Shown: positions 17,583-26,676 of the stretch, piece after piece
How the letters are laid out: every line of letters begins with the position of its first letter
How positions within the stretch are numbered: position 1 is the stretch's first letter
NCBI GenBank assembly: GCA_964621185.1
Contig: CAZULM010000006.1
Span: 1-64,000 of the forward strand
DNA from: M3007 sp964621185
GTDB taxonomy: Bacteria; Bacteroidota; Bacteroidia; Chitinophagales; Saprospiraceae
DNA: 64,000 nucleotides
Direction of reading: 5' to 3'
Position numbers and translations under genes: made by a program
The notes under the pieces: model-generated
What the model saw: only the letters and a program-made list of their open reading frames with translations
What the model was told of the DNA's origin: nothing
Database searches by the model: none

Positions 17583-17685
17583 CGTGATAATTTTAATGTG
17601 ATAATTTGATAATGAGGGGAATGTGATAATGGCGCTTTGGCTTTGGCTTTGCATCAAGCCTATCCAAGCAATCGCCACAAATACC

Positions 17686-17730
17686 AGCCCTGAAAGGGCG
17701 ACATCACTAACTTTGGGCGCCGCCCAAAGC
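17686..17730. repeat. REP-like element next to the bglX stop codon
   Basis: The unit is AGCCCTGAAAGGGCG, then ACATCACTAA, then the hairpin CTTTGGGC-GCC-GCCCAAAG (17711-17729). The same unit with a different but still paired hairpin lies at 58385-58428. It touches the stop codon of the GH3 gene and may serve as its terminator. Confidence 0.8.
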
Positions 17731-19989
17731 CTAACGCACCAACTCAAACGCCGCAGCCTTCACATCACGTGAATTCCCACCTGCGAACACCTCGAAACGG
17801 CCTGGGTCGGCTTTGAACTTGGACTCGTGGTTCCAGTAAGCCAGGTCTTTGTCGCTGAGCCGGAACGTCACCGTGCGCCGCTCGCCTTTGGCCAGCTTTA
17901 TCTTTTCAAAACCTTTCAGTTCCTTCACCGGACGGGCAATATCCGCGGCAACGTCGTGGATGTACAGCTGCACCACTTCTTCCCCGTCCATATCGCCGGT
18001 ATTGGTCACGGTGACGGAGACTTCCAGGGTTTCGCCAAATTTAAGGAGTTGCTTGTTGAGGGTAACATTAGAATAGGCGAACTTAGTGTAGCTCAAGCCG
18101 TAGCCGAACGGATATTCGGGTGTTGCTGGGGAGTCGAGGTAGCCGCTCGTCCACATGGTGCCGGGGGTCTGTTGCGGCCTTCCCGTATTGAGCTGGTTGT
18201 AGTGTATGGGTACTTGCCCGACGTTGCGGGGGAAAGTCATGGGCAGTTTCCCGCTTGGGTTCACCTGGCCTGTCAGCACATCGGTGAGGGCGTTGCCCGC
18301 CTCGAAGCCGGGCTGCCAGGCCACCAGGATGGCCTGGGCGCGTTCGCTGGCGGCCTTGAACACCAAGGGGCGGCTGTTGAACAGAACCAGCACCGTGGGC
18401 TTGTCGGTGGGGTAGATATAGCGCAGGATGCGCTCCTGGTCGTTGTTGAGCTCCAGGCTGCTCACCGAGCGGCTCTCGCCACAATCTATGCCCCGCTCGC
18501 CGAGGCACACGATCACCAGGTCGGCATCGCGGGTGGCTTTGCGGGCAGCCGAGTAATCGACTTCTGTGCAGGGGGCATTCAGGCATATCGCTGTGACGCT
18601 GACTTCAAAGCCCATTTTTTCAAGGCTCGGCTTCAGGGCATCGACTGGTGTCACCACTTTGGTAGAGTCGTATTCGCGCATGCCCAGGCCGAGCGTCCAA
18701 AAGCTCAGGTAGTCTTTGTTGCCCTTGCTGTCGGCATAGGGCCCGATGATAGCTATTTTTTTGAAGGGGGTGTTAGGGCTGAGGGGCAGCAAACCGCCAT
18801 CGTTTTTGAGCAGCACCATGCTTTTGGCGGCGGCTTCTCGGGCTACTTCGCGGTATTCGGGTTTTTCGAGTGCGGCTTCGCGCTGCTTCGGGTCAAGCTG
18901 GATGAATGGGTCGTCGAATAGGCCGAGGGCGTATTTGAGGCGCAGCACCCGGCGCACGGCCTCGTCGATTTGCGCCTGGGTGACGCGCCCGGCTTCCAGT
19001 GCTTTTTTCAGCCCTTTTTGGAAAGTTCCGCCCGCCATGTCCATATCACTGCCCGCGCCAAGGCATTTTGCGGAAGCGTCCAACTCGTTTTCGGCAGCGC
19101 CGTGTATGATGGTTTCACCGAAAGAATTCCAGTCGCTGACCACCATGCCTTTCCAGCCCCATTCGCCGCGCAGGATGTCGGTGATAAGGTATTTGTTCAT
19201 GCTGGCGGGCACGCCGTTCAGGGTGTTGAAGGCGTTCATAAAGGTGGCACTGCCGGCTTTGGCAGCGGCGGCGAAGGGTGGCAGCACCATTTCGCGCAGG
19301 CGCTGGTCGCTCATGTCCACGGTATTGTAGTCGCGGCCAGCTTCAGAAAAGCCGTAGCCGGCGAAGTGCTTGGTGCAGGCGGCCAGGGTGGTCTTGTCGG
19401 CCAGGTCATCGCCCTGGATACCGCGCACACGGGCAGCAGCCACCAGGCTGCCGAGAAATGGGTCTTCGCCAGCCCCTTCCATCACGCGGCCCCAGCGGGG
19501 ATCCCAGGAAACGTCCACCATAGGCGTGAACGTCCAGTTTTGGCCATCGGCGGCGGCTTCGGTGGCGGCTATGCGCTCGATGCGCTCGATGAGGCCCATG
19601 TCCCAGGTAGCCGCTTGTGCCAGCGGGATCGGGAAAATGGTTTTGTAGCCGTGAATGACGTCGAAACCAAAAATCAACGGGATGCCGAGCCTGCTGCCGA
19701 TGGCCGTGCGCTGCATGGTGATCTTGTTGTTGAAATTGGTGTGGCTCAACACAGAGCCGACATTGCCTGCCCGCACCTGGCTGAGCAGGTCGTCTTTTTT
19801 GACGTCGGTGCCGGTGCTGATGTCGCCCACCACCTGGTTGAGCTGGCCGATCTTCTCGTCGAGGGTCATCTTGGCCAGCAGGGCCTCTACGCGCGGCTCT
19901 ATGTTTTGGACAGAAGTTTTCTGGGCGTTCAAAATATTGGAAAACGAAAGTGCCAGTGCCAGCACAAGCAAGGATGGTTTGTAGTTCAT
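17731..19989 (-). CDS. bglX: GH3 beta-glucosidase, periplasmic (BglX-like)
   Basis: A protein of about 752 residues. The ATG at 19989 gives the signal peptide MNYKPSLLVLALALSFSNILNAQ; an ATG 7 codons upstream is possible. The GH3 catalytic core (residues ~35-370) has GIPLIFGFDVIHGYKTIFP, KHFAGYGF and the nucleophile Asp in MVVSDWNSFGE near residue 285. The (alpha/beta) sandwich follows, and a C-terminal fibronectin III-like domain (GEEVVQLYIHD). The architecture is that of BglX, which releases glucose from beta-linked oligosaccharides. It is transcribed convergently with dsbD and divergently from the LOG gene. Confidence 0.94.
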   Translation of the reverse strand: MNYKPSLLVLALALSFSNILNAQKTSVQNIEPRVEALLAKMTLDEKIGQLNQVVGDISTGTDVKKDDLLSQVRAGNVGSVLSHTNFNNKITMQRTAIGSRLGIPLIFGFDVIHGYKTIFPIPLAQAATWDMGLIERIERIAATEAAADGQNWTFTPMVDVSWDPRWGRVMEGAGEDPFLGSLVAAARVRGIQGDDLADKTTLAACTKHFAGYGFSEAGRDYNTVDMSDQRLREMVLPPFAAAAKAGSATFMNAFNTLNGVPASMNKYLITDILRGEWGWKGMVVSDWNSFGETIIHGAAENELDASAKCLGAGSDMDMAGGTFQKGLKKALEAGRVTQAQIDEAVRRVLRLKYALGLFDDPFIQLDPKQREAALEKPEYREVAREAAAKSMVLLKNDGGLLPLSPNTPFKKIAIIGPYADSKGNKDYLSFWTLGLGMREYDSTKVVTPVDALKPSLEKMGFEVSVTAICLNAPCTEVDYSAARKATRDADLVIVCLGERGIDCGESRSVSSLELNNDQERILRYIYPTDKPTVLVLFNSRPLVFKAASERAQAILVAWQPGFEAGNALTDVLTGQVNPSGKLPMTFPRNVGQVPIHYNQLNTGRPQQTPGTMWTSGYLDSPATPEYPFGYGLSYTKFAYSNVTLNKQLLKFGETLEVSVTVTNTGDMDGEEVVQLYIHDVAADIARPVKELKGFEKIKLAKGERRTVTFRLSDKDLAYWNHESKFKADPGRFEVFAGGNSRDVKAAAFELVR

Positions 19990-20072
19990 CGAATGAGAAA
20001 ATTTTGGCAAAAATACTGAAAAGCCCTTGAAACGCTGCTTCCTATAGCCGGGTATTGCGTATCCTTGCCTCT

Positions 20073-20819
20073 ATGAACATGCAATCAATGGACAAGCGCA
20101 TTTTTGATCCCAAAGAATCGGTATGGCTGAGTGGCCCCAACGAGCGCAGTTTCGAGCTTTTTTTTGCTTTCCGGGTTTTCTGGGAATTTATCCGGGGCTT
20201 TCGCGCGCTGCATTTTGTCGGCCCCTCCGTCACGGTGTTCGGCTCTGCCCGGTTCAGGGAAGGCCACCGCTATTATGAAGCTGCCCGGGAAATGGGCCGC
20301 CACATTGCTACAGATTTGGGCCTGACGGTGATGACCGGCGGCGGCCCCGGCATCATGGAAGCTGCCAACAGGGGCGCACACGAAGCGGGCGGCCGCTCGG
20401 TGGGCTGCAACATCGTGTTGCCGCACGAGCAGGCCGAGAACCCCTATGTGGACAAATTTGTCACCATCCGCTATTTCTTCGTGCGCAAGGTGCTGCTGGT
20501 GAAATATTCCTACGCTTTTGTCATTTTCCCCGGCGGGTTCGGCACCATGGACGAGCTGTTCGAGACGCTTACTTTGGTGCAGACCCGGAAAATCCACAAT
20601 TTCCCGGTGGTCGTGATGGGCACCGACTTTTTCCGTCCATTGAAAGATTACCTGGCGTTCATGGCCGAACAGGGCACCATTTCCCCGGAAGACCTTGAGT
20701 TGCTGTTGTTTACCGACGACCCGAACGAAGCAATAGCACATATCAGGCACTATATTTCCAGCCATTATAAGGTGCAAAAACGCAGGCTTCCCAGTTGGTG
20801 GCTGTTTGAAAAAGCCTGA
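20073..20819 (+). CDS. LOG family protein (nucleoside 5'-monophosphate phosphoribohydrolase-like)
   Basis: A protein of about 248 residues with the Rossmann-type LOG signatures VTVFGSARF, TGGGPGIMEAANRGA and PGGFGTMDELFETLT. The family cleaves cytokinin-type or purine nucleotide monophosphates to base plus ribose 5-phosphate; the physiological role in bacteria is often unclear. The start is placed at the ATG at 20073; another ATG at 20079 and a TTG at 20055 are alternatives. It is divergent from the beta-glucosidase with only 83 nt between the starts. Confidence 0.9.
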   Translation: MNMQSMDKRIFDPKESVWLSGPNERSFELFFAFRVFWEFIRGFRALHFVGPSVTVFGSARFREGHRYYEAAREMGRHIATDLGLTVMTGGGPGIMEAANRGAHEAGGRSVGCNIVLPHEQAENPYVDKFVTIRYFFVRKVLLVKYSYAFVIFPGGFGTMDELFETLTLVQTRKIHNFPVVVMGTDFFRPLKDYLAFMAEQGTISPEDLELLLFTDDPNEAIAHIRHYISSHYKVQKRRLPSWWLFEKA

Positions 20820-20900
20820 AAATACCTGCTTTTCCCGGCCAATTTCCTGTTAATATTTTCATAAGCAAAGCCCTGTAAGGTTGGTTTGCCAATGCTTTTC

Positions 20901-20908
20901 TAATTTTG
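20901..20908 (+). promoter_or_regulatory. Probable -7 box for the isomerase-DUF2200 operon
   Basis: TAATTTTG is a perfect TAnnTTTG, with TTG at 20881-20883 seventeen nt upstream. If used, the transcript has a leader of over 120 nt that contains the inverted repeat at 20923-21001. Confidence 0.55.
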
Positions 20909-20922
20909 CAGGCCGAAAAATT

Positions 20923-21001
20923 GGCTGTTGGCTTTTAGCTGTTGGCCATTGGCTACATGACAAATTTGCTGCCAACGGCGAAAAGCTAAAAGCCAACAGC
21001 C
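20923..21001. repeat. Inverted repeat of GCTGTTGGC/AGCTTTT words
   Basis: An 18-nt arm, GGCTGTTGGCTTTTAGCT (20923-20940), is perfectly repeated in inverse at 20984-21001, and partial pairing continues inward (GTTGGC/GCCAAC). It lies between the LOG gene and the isomerase, and forms either a terminator-like or leader stem. It belongs to the set of word-built inverted arms seen at 27.8, 32.4, 46.3 and 56.4 kb. Confidence 0.8.
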
Positions 21002-21041
21002 GAAATTTCACAAAAACATCTTTCATAATTTTCACCTACCC

Positions 21042-23012
21042 ATGATATTCAAAAGCCTTTTGACTGCCGCTTGCGCAGTTTTGTTTCTCCAGTTAGCCGT
21101 CGCACAACCCGATCCCGTGCTGTTTACGGTAAAAGGGAATCCGGTAAAGGTGTCGGAGTTCAAGTACATTTATTCGAAAGCCAACCAAGAAAAAGCCGAT
21201 TTTTCGGAAAAAAGCCTGCGCGAATACCTCGACCTCTACACCAATTTCAAGCTGAAAGTGCAAAAGGCCCGCGACATGCGGCTCGACACCATCACCTCGC
21301 TGATGGCAGAGCTGGATGGTTACAAGCGCCAGTTGGCCAAATCGTACCTCGAAGACCGCGAGGTGACGGACAAGTTAGTGAAAGACGTGTTCGACCGGAT
21401 GCATCAGGACGTGGACGTGTCGCATATTTTCATCGCTTGCGACCTGACCAAAAGTCCTGCCGACACCCTGATCGCCTTCCATCGGGCGCAGAACCTGTTG
21501 AAAATGATCCAAAAAGGCGGCGATTTCAACAAAATCGCAGTGGACAGCTCCGAAGACAAATCGGCCAAAGAAAACCGCGGCAACCTGGGCTTTGTGACAG
21601 CCATGCTGCCCGACGGCTATTACAATTTTGAAAAAGCCATTTACGCCGCCAAAGCCGGCTCCGTTATCGGGCCAATCCGTTCCAATGCCGGTTACCATGT
21701 TATCAGGGTGAACGCCTTCCGCCCCGCCCGTGGCGAGGTGGAAGTGAGTCAAATCCTCATCCGCAAGGGCGACACACCGGAACGGCAGTCTGCGGCCCGC
21801 ATGAAAGCCGACAGCGCCTACAAGGCGTTGGTTGCCGGTGGAAAATGGGAAGAGGTATGCACCAAGTACAGCGAAGACAAGGCGACCTCTGCGAAGGGTG
21901 GCTATATTGGGTTCTTCGGCATCAACCGCTACCAAAAAGTGTTCGAAGACGCGGCATTTGCCTTGGAAAAAGACGGCGACTACTCCCCGGTGATCGAAAC
22001 GAGCATCGGCTTCCACATCATCAAGCGGAACAGCCGCAAAACATTGGCCAATTTTGACGAAGTAAAACGCCCATTGACCGACCGGGTAAAACGCGACAGC
22101 CGCAGCGAGATCGCACGACAGAGCATGATCGCAAGGATCCGCAAAGAAGCCGGCTACCAGGAATACCCTGCCGTGCTGAAGGCCTGGGCCGCCAAGCAGG
22201 TCGATTCTGTTTTCCTGACCTTCAAATGGAAGCCCGAAGCAGAAAAATCCAAAGAAGTGCTGCACCGCTACGGCAAGGAGAAGGCGTACACCGTGGCCGA
22301 TTTTGAAGAATTCTGCGCGCGCTCGAGCCGCGAGCGCATGCGCGGCTTGGGCATGCCCATGTCGGAAACCATCGATAAATTGTACGACACCTGGACGGAC
22401 GAAACCTCCATCCAGTACGAAGAAAGCCACTTAGATGCCAAATACCCCGAATTCAAGTCGCTCATGCGCGAGTACGAGGAAGGCATCCTGCTCTTCGAAG
22501 CGCTCAAGCAAAACGTTTGGGACCGCGCCAACTCCGATTCTACCGGACTGGAGACGTACTTTCGCAACAACCTGAGCCAAAAATACAAATGGGACGAGCG
22601 CGCCCGCGTCAGCATCTACACCATCAAAACCGATGATGCCAAGATCGTGGGTGAAATAGAGGCGTTTGCTGCCAAAAACCCCTCGGCGGAGGTGCTCAAG
22701 AAGTTCAATGCCAAGGAAGAACTGCTCACCGTGATCGAAAAAACCTACGAGCGCAACAAGAACAAAGAACTGGGCAACCTTTGGAGCGCTGGCGACCGCA
22801 CGCCCGTGAAGACCGATGCCGGCACCAAGACCGCCTCATTCCAGAAAATAGAGGAAATTCTGCCCCCGCAGCCCAAAACCTTAGCCGACGCGCGCGGATA
22901 CGCCGTGGCCGACTACCAGGACTACTTGGAGAAAAAATGGATCGACGACCTGCACAAGGAGTACGAGGTGAAGCTGAATGAGGAGGTGCTGAAGGGGCTG
23001 GTGAAGAAATAA
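21042..23012 (+). CDS. Periplasmic peptidyl-prolyl isomerase (SurA/PpiC type)
   Basis: A 656-residue protein with signal peptide MIFKSLLTAACAVLFLQLAVAQ. Two parvulin-type rotamase domains are visible: VSHIFIACD ... NRGNLGFVTAMLPDGYYNFEKAIYA ... IGPIRSNAGYHVIRV (about residues 120-225), and EVSQILIRKGD ... GGYIGFFGINRYQKVFEDAAFAL ... ETSIGFHIIKR (about 230-330). A long helical C-terminal part follows. Such proteins help fold outer-membrane proteins in the periplasm. The DUF2200 gene starts 8 nt after its stop, so the two are probably co-transcribed. Confidence 0.92.
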   Translation: MIFKSLLTAACAVLFLQLAVAQPDPVLFTVKGNPVKVSEFKYIYSKANQEKADFSEKSLREYLDLYTNFKLKVQKARDMRLDTITSLMAELDGYKRQLAKSYLEDREVTDKLVKDVFDRMHQDVDVSHIFIACDLTKSPADTLIAFHRAQNLLKMIQKGGDFNKIAVDSSEDKSAKENRGNLGFVTAMLPDGYYNFEKAIYAAKAGSVIGPIRSNAGYHVIRVNAFRPARGEVEVSQILIRKGDTPERQSAARMKADSAYKALVAGGKWEEVCTKYSEDKATSAKGGYIGFFGINRYQKVFEDAAFALEKDGDYSPVIETSIGFHIIKRNSRKTLANFDEVKRPLTDRVKRDSRSEIARQSMIARIRKEAGYQEYPAVLKAWAAKQVDSVFLTFKWKPEAEKSKEVLHRYGKEKAYTVADFEEFCARSSRERMRGLGMPMSETIDKLYDTWTDETSIQYEESHLDAKYPEFKSLMREYEEGILLFEALKQNVWDRANSDSTGLETYFRNNLSQKYKWDERARVSIYTIKTDDAKIVGEIEAFAAKNPSAEVLKKFNAKEELLTVIEKTYERNKNKELGNLWSAGDRTPVKTDAGTKTASFQKIEEILPPQPKTLADARGYAVADYQDYLEKKWIDDLHKEYEVKLNEEVLKGLVKK

Positions 23013-23020
23013 GATTCATT

Positions 23021-23386
23021 ATGAAAGCCACCGCTGAACACCACGAACGCATCGCCAAAATGACCTTTGCATCGGTGTACCCGCACTATGTCACGAAAGT
23101 GGAGAAAAAGGGCAGGACCAAAGCCGAACTGCATACGGTGATTGAATGGCTGACAGGGTACGATGAAAAACAGTTGCAAGCGCTCATAGAGGCAAAAGTA
23201 ACGTTTGAAAAATTCTTCCAGGATGCCAACCTGAACCCCAACGCGCACCTGATAACGGGCGTCATCTGCGGCTACCGGATAGAAGACATCGACAACCCTC
23301 TCACCCAGCAAGCCAGGTATTTGGACAAGCTGGTGGATGAACTGGCGAAGGGGCGGAAGATGGAGAAGATTTTGCGGGTGGGGTAG
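23021..23386 (+). CDS. DUF2200 family protein
   Basis: A 121-residue cytoplasmic protein with the typical DUF2200 opening (RIAKMTFASVYPHYVTKVEKKGRT) and conserved VIEWLTGYDEKQLQ and GVICGYRIEDIDNPLTQ. The family is small, widespread and has no assigned function. It follows the isomerase with an 8-nt gap. The ATG at 23021 is well supported by family length. Confidence 0.9.
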   Translation: MKATAEHHERIAKMTFASVYPHYVTKVEKKGRTKAELHTVIEWLTGYDEKQLQALIEAKVTFEKFFQDANLNPNAHLITGVICGYRIEDIDNPLTQQARYLDKLVDELAKGRKMEKILRVG

Positions 23387-23450
23387 TAGCTTAGCAATAC
23401 CCACCACAACACAAATTTTCCCCAAAAAACCACCATTCCCGCGATTAAAA

Positions 23451-23475
23451 TCCCCAAAAAGCATTACTTTTGGGG
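23451..23475. terminator. Weak hairpin between convergent genes
   Basis: TCCCCAAAA pairs with TTTTGGGGA across an 8-nt loop, between DUF2200 and parE. The A/T part of the stem could act as a tract in both directions, but the stem is short. Confidence 0.45.
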
Positions 23476-23549
23476 ATCACAATCGCTAAAGATGATTCCA
23501 AGGCACATAGAATCTCAGGTAATTGGCAGCCTTGATTCCGATATCCGCG

Positions 23550-25562
23550 CTAATCCCCCGCAAGCTCCTCTTCCACCGCCACCTTCTCCTCCTCCCCCGC
23601 AACAATATCCACCTCCACCCGCAAATTGTCGATGATAAACTCCTGCCGTTCCGGGGTGTTTTTCCCCATGTAGTAGGCCAGCACGTGGTCGAGGTTGGTG
23701 TCTTCGGGCAGTATTACCGGGTCGAGGCGGATGTCTTCGCCGATGAAGGCGCCGAACTCGCCGGGGCTGATCTCGCCCAGACCCTTAAATCGGGTGATTT
23801 CAGGTTTGCCGCGCAGCTTTGCGATGGCCTCCTGCTTTTCTGTTTCAGAGTAGCAATAGTAAGTTTTCTGCTTGTCGCGCACCCGGAACAGGGGCGTGTC
23901 GAGGATGTACAGGTGGCCGTTGCGCACCAAGTCGGGGAAGAACTGGAGGAAGAAGGTGAGCATCAGCAGGCGGATGTGCATGCCGTCCACGTCGGCATCG
24001 GTGGCGATGACGACGCGGTTGTAGCGCAGGTCGTCGAGCGAGTCTTCGATGTTTAGGGCGTGCTGGAGCAGATTGAACTCCTCGTTCTGGTAAACAATTT
24101 TTTTGGTGAGGCCGTGGCAGTTCAGCGGTTTTCCCCGGAGCGAGAACACGGCCTGGGTGTTCACGTTGCGGGCTTTGGTGATGGAGCCGCTGGCCGAGTC
24201 GCCCTCGGTGATAAAAATGGTGGTGTTGATCTTTTCTTCTTCCGGCCCTTTTTCGTTGAGGTGGTAGCGGCAGTCGCGCAGCTTTTTGTTGTGGATATTG
24301 GCGGCTTTGGCGCGCTGGTTGGCTACTTTTTTGATGCCGGCCATGTCTTTGCGCTCGCGCTCGCTCTGCTGGATGCGAGCCTGCATGGCCTTGGCGACCT
24401 CCGGGTTTTTGTGCAGGTAGTCGTCGAGCTCTTTGCTCAGGAAATCGGACATGAAGGTGCGCAGGGCGGGGCCGTCGGGCGCCATGCGCTCGGAGCCGAG
24501 CCGGGTTTTGGTCTGGCTTTCGAACACGGGTTCTTCCACCCGGATGCTCACGGCGGCGATGATGCTTTCCCGTATGTCTTTGGCATCGTAGTCTTTTTTG
24601 AAATGGCCGCGCGCCACTTTCACCAGCGCCTCCCGGAAGGCGTTGAGGTGGGTGCCGCCCTGGGTAGTGTTCTGGCCGTTGACGAAAGAGTAGTACTGTT
24701 CGCCGTAGTGGTGGCCGTGGGTGATGGCCACTTCAATGTCTTCGCCGCGCAGGTGGATGATGGGGTAGCATACGTCTTCCGAACTGGTTTTTTTCTGCAG
24801 CAGGTCGAGCAGGCCGTTTTTGGAAATGAAAGATTTGCCGTTGTAATTGATGCGCAGACCGGCGTTGAGGTAGGCGTAGTTCCAGAGCTGTTGTTCGATG
24901 TACTCGGGTAGCCAGCGGAAATTGCGGAACAGCCCGTTGTCGGGCTTAAAGGTGATGAGGGTGCCGTTTTCCTCCTTGCTGGGCTCTAATTTGCTCTCTT
25001 TCTTGAGGTTGCCGAAGTTGAACTCTGCCGATTTGGACTTGCCTTCCCGGTATGCGACCACTTGAAAATATTCCGACAGCGCGTTTACCGCCTTGGTGCC
25101 CACGCCGTTCAAGCCCACCGATTTTTTGAAGGCTTTGCTGTCGTACTTGGCGCCCGTATTGATTTTCGACACCACATCCACCACTTTGCCGAGCGGGATG
25201 CCGCGGCCGTAGTCGCGCACGCTCACGCCGTACTCGTTCATGGTGATATCGATGGTTTTCCCGAAGCCCATGGCGTACTCGTCGATGCAGTTGTCGAGCA
25301 CTTCCTTTAGCAAAACGTAGATGCCGTCGTCGGGGGAGGAGCCGTCGCCTAATTTGCCGATGTACATGCCGGGGCGCAGGCGTATGTGCTCGCGCCAGTC
25401 GAGGGTTTTTACTTCCGCTTCGGTGTATTGTATTTCTTGCATGGGTGCTTGCTGTTGTTTTCCGGTTCGGGCATTGTTGCTGCCCGCGTCGGTTTTCGCC
25501 TTGCGTCCTGCCGGCTGTTGGGCCTTTTTCGCCCCTTTTGATGCTTTGATATTTGCGCCCAA
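23550..25562 (-). CDS. parE: DNA topoisomerase IV subunit B
   Basis: A type IIA topoisomerase B subunit: GHKL ATPase with HIRLRPGMYIGKLGDGSS, VLLKEVLDNCIDEY (Mg/ATP Asn and Glu) and GRGIP, a transducer region with THGHHYGEQYYSFVNGQNT and QTKTRLGS, and a TOPRIM domain with TEGDSASG and ATDADVDGMHIR. It relaxes and decatenates DNA with ParC, which is not in the window. The TTG at 25562 adds about 40 Lys/Ala/Gln-rich residues with coding-like codon use. The ATG at 25442 (MQEIQYTEAEVKTLDW) gives the usual family length and is an equally good start. The C-terminal residues (GEEEKVAVEEELAGD) are acidic. Confidence 0.93.
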   Translation of the reverse strand: MGANIKASKGAKKAQQPAGRKAKTDAGSNNARTGKQQQAPMQEIQYTEAEVKTLDWREHIRLRPGMYIGKLGDGSSPDDGIYVLLKEVLDNCIDEYAMGFGKTIDITMNEYGVSVRDYGRGIPLGKVVDVVSKINTGAKYDSKAFKKSVGLNGVGTKAVNALSEYFQVVAYREGKSKSAEFNFGNLKKESKLEPSKEENGTLITFKPDNGLFRNFRWLPEYIEQQLWNYAYLNAGLRINYNGKSFISKNGLLDLLQKKTSSEDVCYPIIHLRGEDIEVAITHGHHYGEQYYSFVNGQNTTQGGTHLNAFREALVKVARGHFKKDYDAKDIRESIIAAVSIRVEEPVFESQTKTRLGSERMAPDGPALRTFMSDFLSKELDDYLHKNPEVAKAMQARIQQSERERKDMAGIKKVANQRAKAANIHNKKLRDCRYHLNEKGPEEEKINTTIFITEGDSASGSITKARNVNTQAVFSLRGKPLNCHGLTKKIVYQNEEFNLLQHALNIEDSLDDLRYNRVVIATDADVDGMHIRLLMLTFFLQFFPDLVRNGHLYILDTPLFRVRDKQKTYYCYSETEKQEAIAKLRGKPEITRFKGLGEISPGEFGAFIGEDIRLDPVILPEDTNLDHVLAYYMGKNTPERQEFIIDNLRVEVDIVAGEEEKVAVEEELAGD

Positions 25563-25605
25563 GGTAAGAGAGTTTTAATCGTTTGGAAAAACTGTTCTGA
25601 ACTTA

Positions 25606-25765
25606 GAGCGTGTTTAAATTTCGGTCGCCGGGCTACAAGCGGCCAATTTTATTTCATGCTTCGTTAAAATTTTCGCCATAGGCACCCGGCTATGGCTGCA
25701 AATTTTGCCTTGCCTGAAATAAAATTGGCTCGCTTTCGCTCCGGCACCGAAATTTAAACACGTTC
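25606..25765. mobile_element. ~160-bp palindromic MITE-like repeat
   Basis: Outer arms GAGCGTGTTTAAATTTCGGT (25606-25625) and its inverse at 25746-25765 differ at one position. Inner arms continue the pairing: GCCAATTTTATTTCA near 25641 with TGAAATAAAATTGGC near 25714, then AAAATTTTCGCCATAG with CTATGGCTGCAAATTTT, so nearly the whole unit folds into one stem. No transposase is inside. A 78-codon frame across it is an artefact of the repeat. It lies between parE and the SAM hydrolase-like gene, both reading leftward. Confidence 0.8.
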
Positions 25766-25824
25766 TCAGGGCAAAATTAAAACAAAAAATTTTATTTTTG
25801 AAATTTTTTGTTTTGTAAATCCCC

Positions 25825-26595
25825 TCACTCAAAAACCACCTCCACCACATCCTCCACCTTCAGCCCCAGCAGCGAGGCCGCCCGCCCCATGTTTACCGCG
25901 ATTTCCAGGAAATCGGCGGCGTTGAACAGGCAAAGTTGCTCCCCGGTGGGCACGTCGCAGTAATTGCCCGAAAGTTTGGTGATCGGGTCGTTGCGTTTGA
26001 AGAACAGGGAAAATTCGCGGCCATTGAGCGCTTTTTCGAACACTTCGCGGCGGATGTTTAGCACCACGTTCTCGAAATTGTCGATGTGGATCACCGTGCC
26101 GCGGATGCGGGTGGGGGTTATGACGGGCTGGATGCTGATGCGCTCGAGCAGCGGGGCGGGGTGCTCGCCGAGCTCTTCAAAGGGCCTGTCCTGCGCAAAA
26201 TGCGCTAACGCCTCGGCAAAAACTTTTTTCACGGCAAAATGCTCTTTTGCGTCGGCGGGCAGCGTGCGCAGGTTGCCGGGGTCGATGTTTTGGAACAGGA
26301 TGGTCAGCAGGCCATTGTCGGGGGCGATGAAAATATGGCCTTCGTGCCGCAGCGCCACGAACCGGAAATCGGGTTGATAGACACAGTTCACGCCAATGAG
26401 GTGAATGGTATCTTCCGGGAACTCCCGCCAGGTGTTTGCGACCACGAAAGCGCCCTGAACTATGTCGAACGGCTTTACATCGTGGGAAATATCGACAAGC
26501 GGCAGTTCGGGGGCGCGGCGGAGCAGGGCGCCTTTGAGCGCGCCGACGTAATAGTCCTGGGTGCCAAAATCGGTGGTGAGGGTTACAAATCGCAT
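25825..26595 (-). CDS. SAM hydrolase (SAM hydroxide adenosyltransferase, DUF62 family)
   Basis: A protein of about 256 residues starting at the ATG at 26595 (MRFVTLTTDFGTQDYYVG); a 9-residue upstream extension is less family-like. The DFG-x2-D-x2-VG motif, DISHDVKPFDI, IAPDNGLLT and HIDNFENVVLNI are characteristic of the DUF62 family, which splits S-adenosylmethionine into adenosine and methionine using hydroxide and is related to chlorinases and fluorinases. Nothing here suggests halogenase activity. It reads leftward with parE downstream and a palindromic element between. Confidence 0.9.
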   Translation of the reverse strand: MRFVTLTTDFGTQDYYVGALKGALLRRAPELPLVDISHDVKPFDIVQGAFVVANTWREFPEDTIHLIGVNCVYQPDFRFVALRHEGHIFIAPDNGLLTILFQNIDPGNLRTLPADAKEHFAVKKVFAEALAHFAQDRPFEELGEHPAPLLERISIQPVITPTRIRGTVIHIDNFENVVLNIRREVFEKALNGREFSLFFKRNDPITKLSGNYCDVPTGEQLCLFNAADFLEIAVNMGRAASLLGLKVEDVVEVVFE

Positions 26596-26676
26596 CAAAA
26601 ATTTCTTGTTCGGAGGCTGCAAAATACGAAACTAAAATTGCGAATCCTTTGTTTTACGTTTCTGCTTGCAAATCCT

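Noticed and set aside
25614..25850. 78-codon frame on the minus strand across the palindromic element
   Set aside because: It is produced by the repeat itself and overlaps the end of the SAM hydrolase-like gene; no independent coding sign.
25825..26595. Fluorinase/chlorinase function for the DUF62 protein
   Set aside because: The general DUF62 hydrolase motifs are present, no halogenase-specific insertion was recognised and no secondary-metabolite genes are adjacent.
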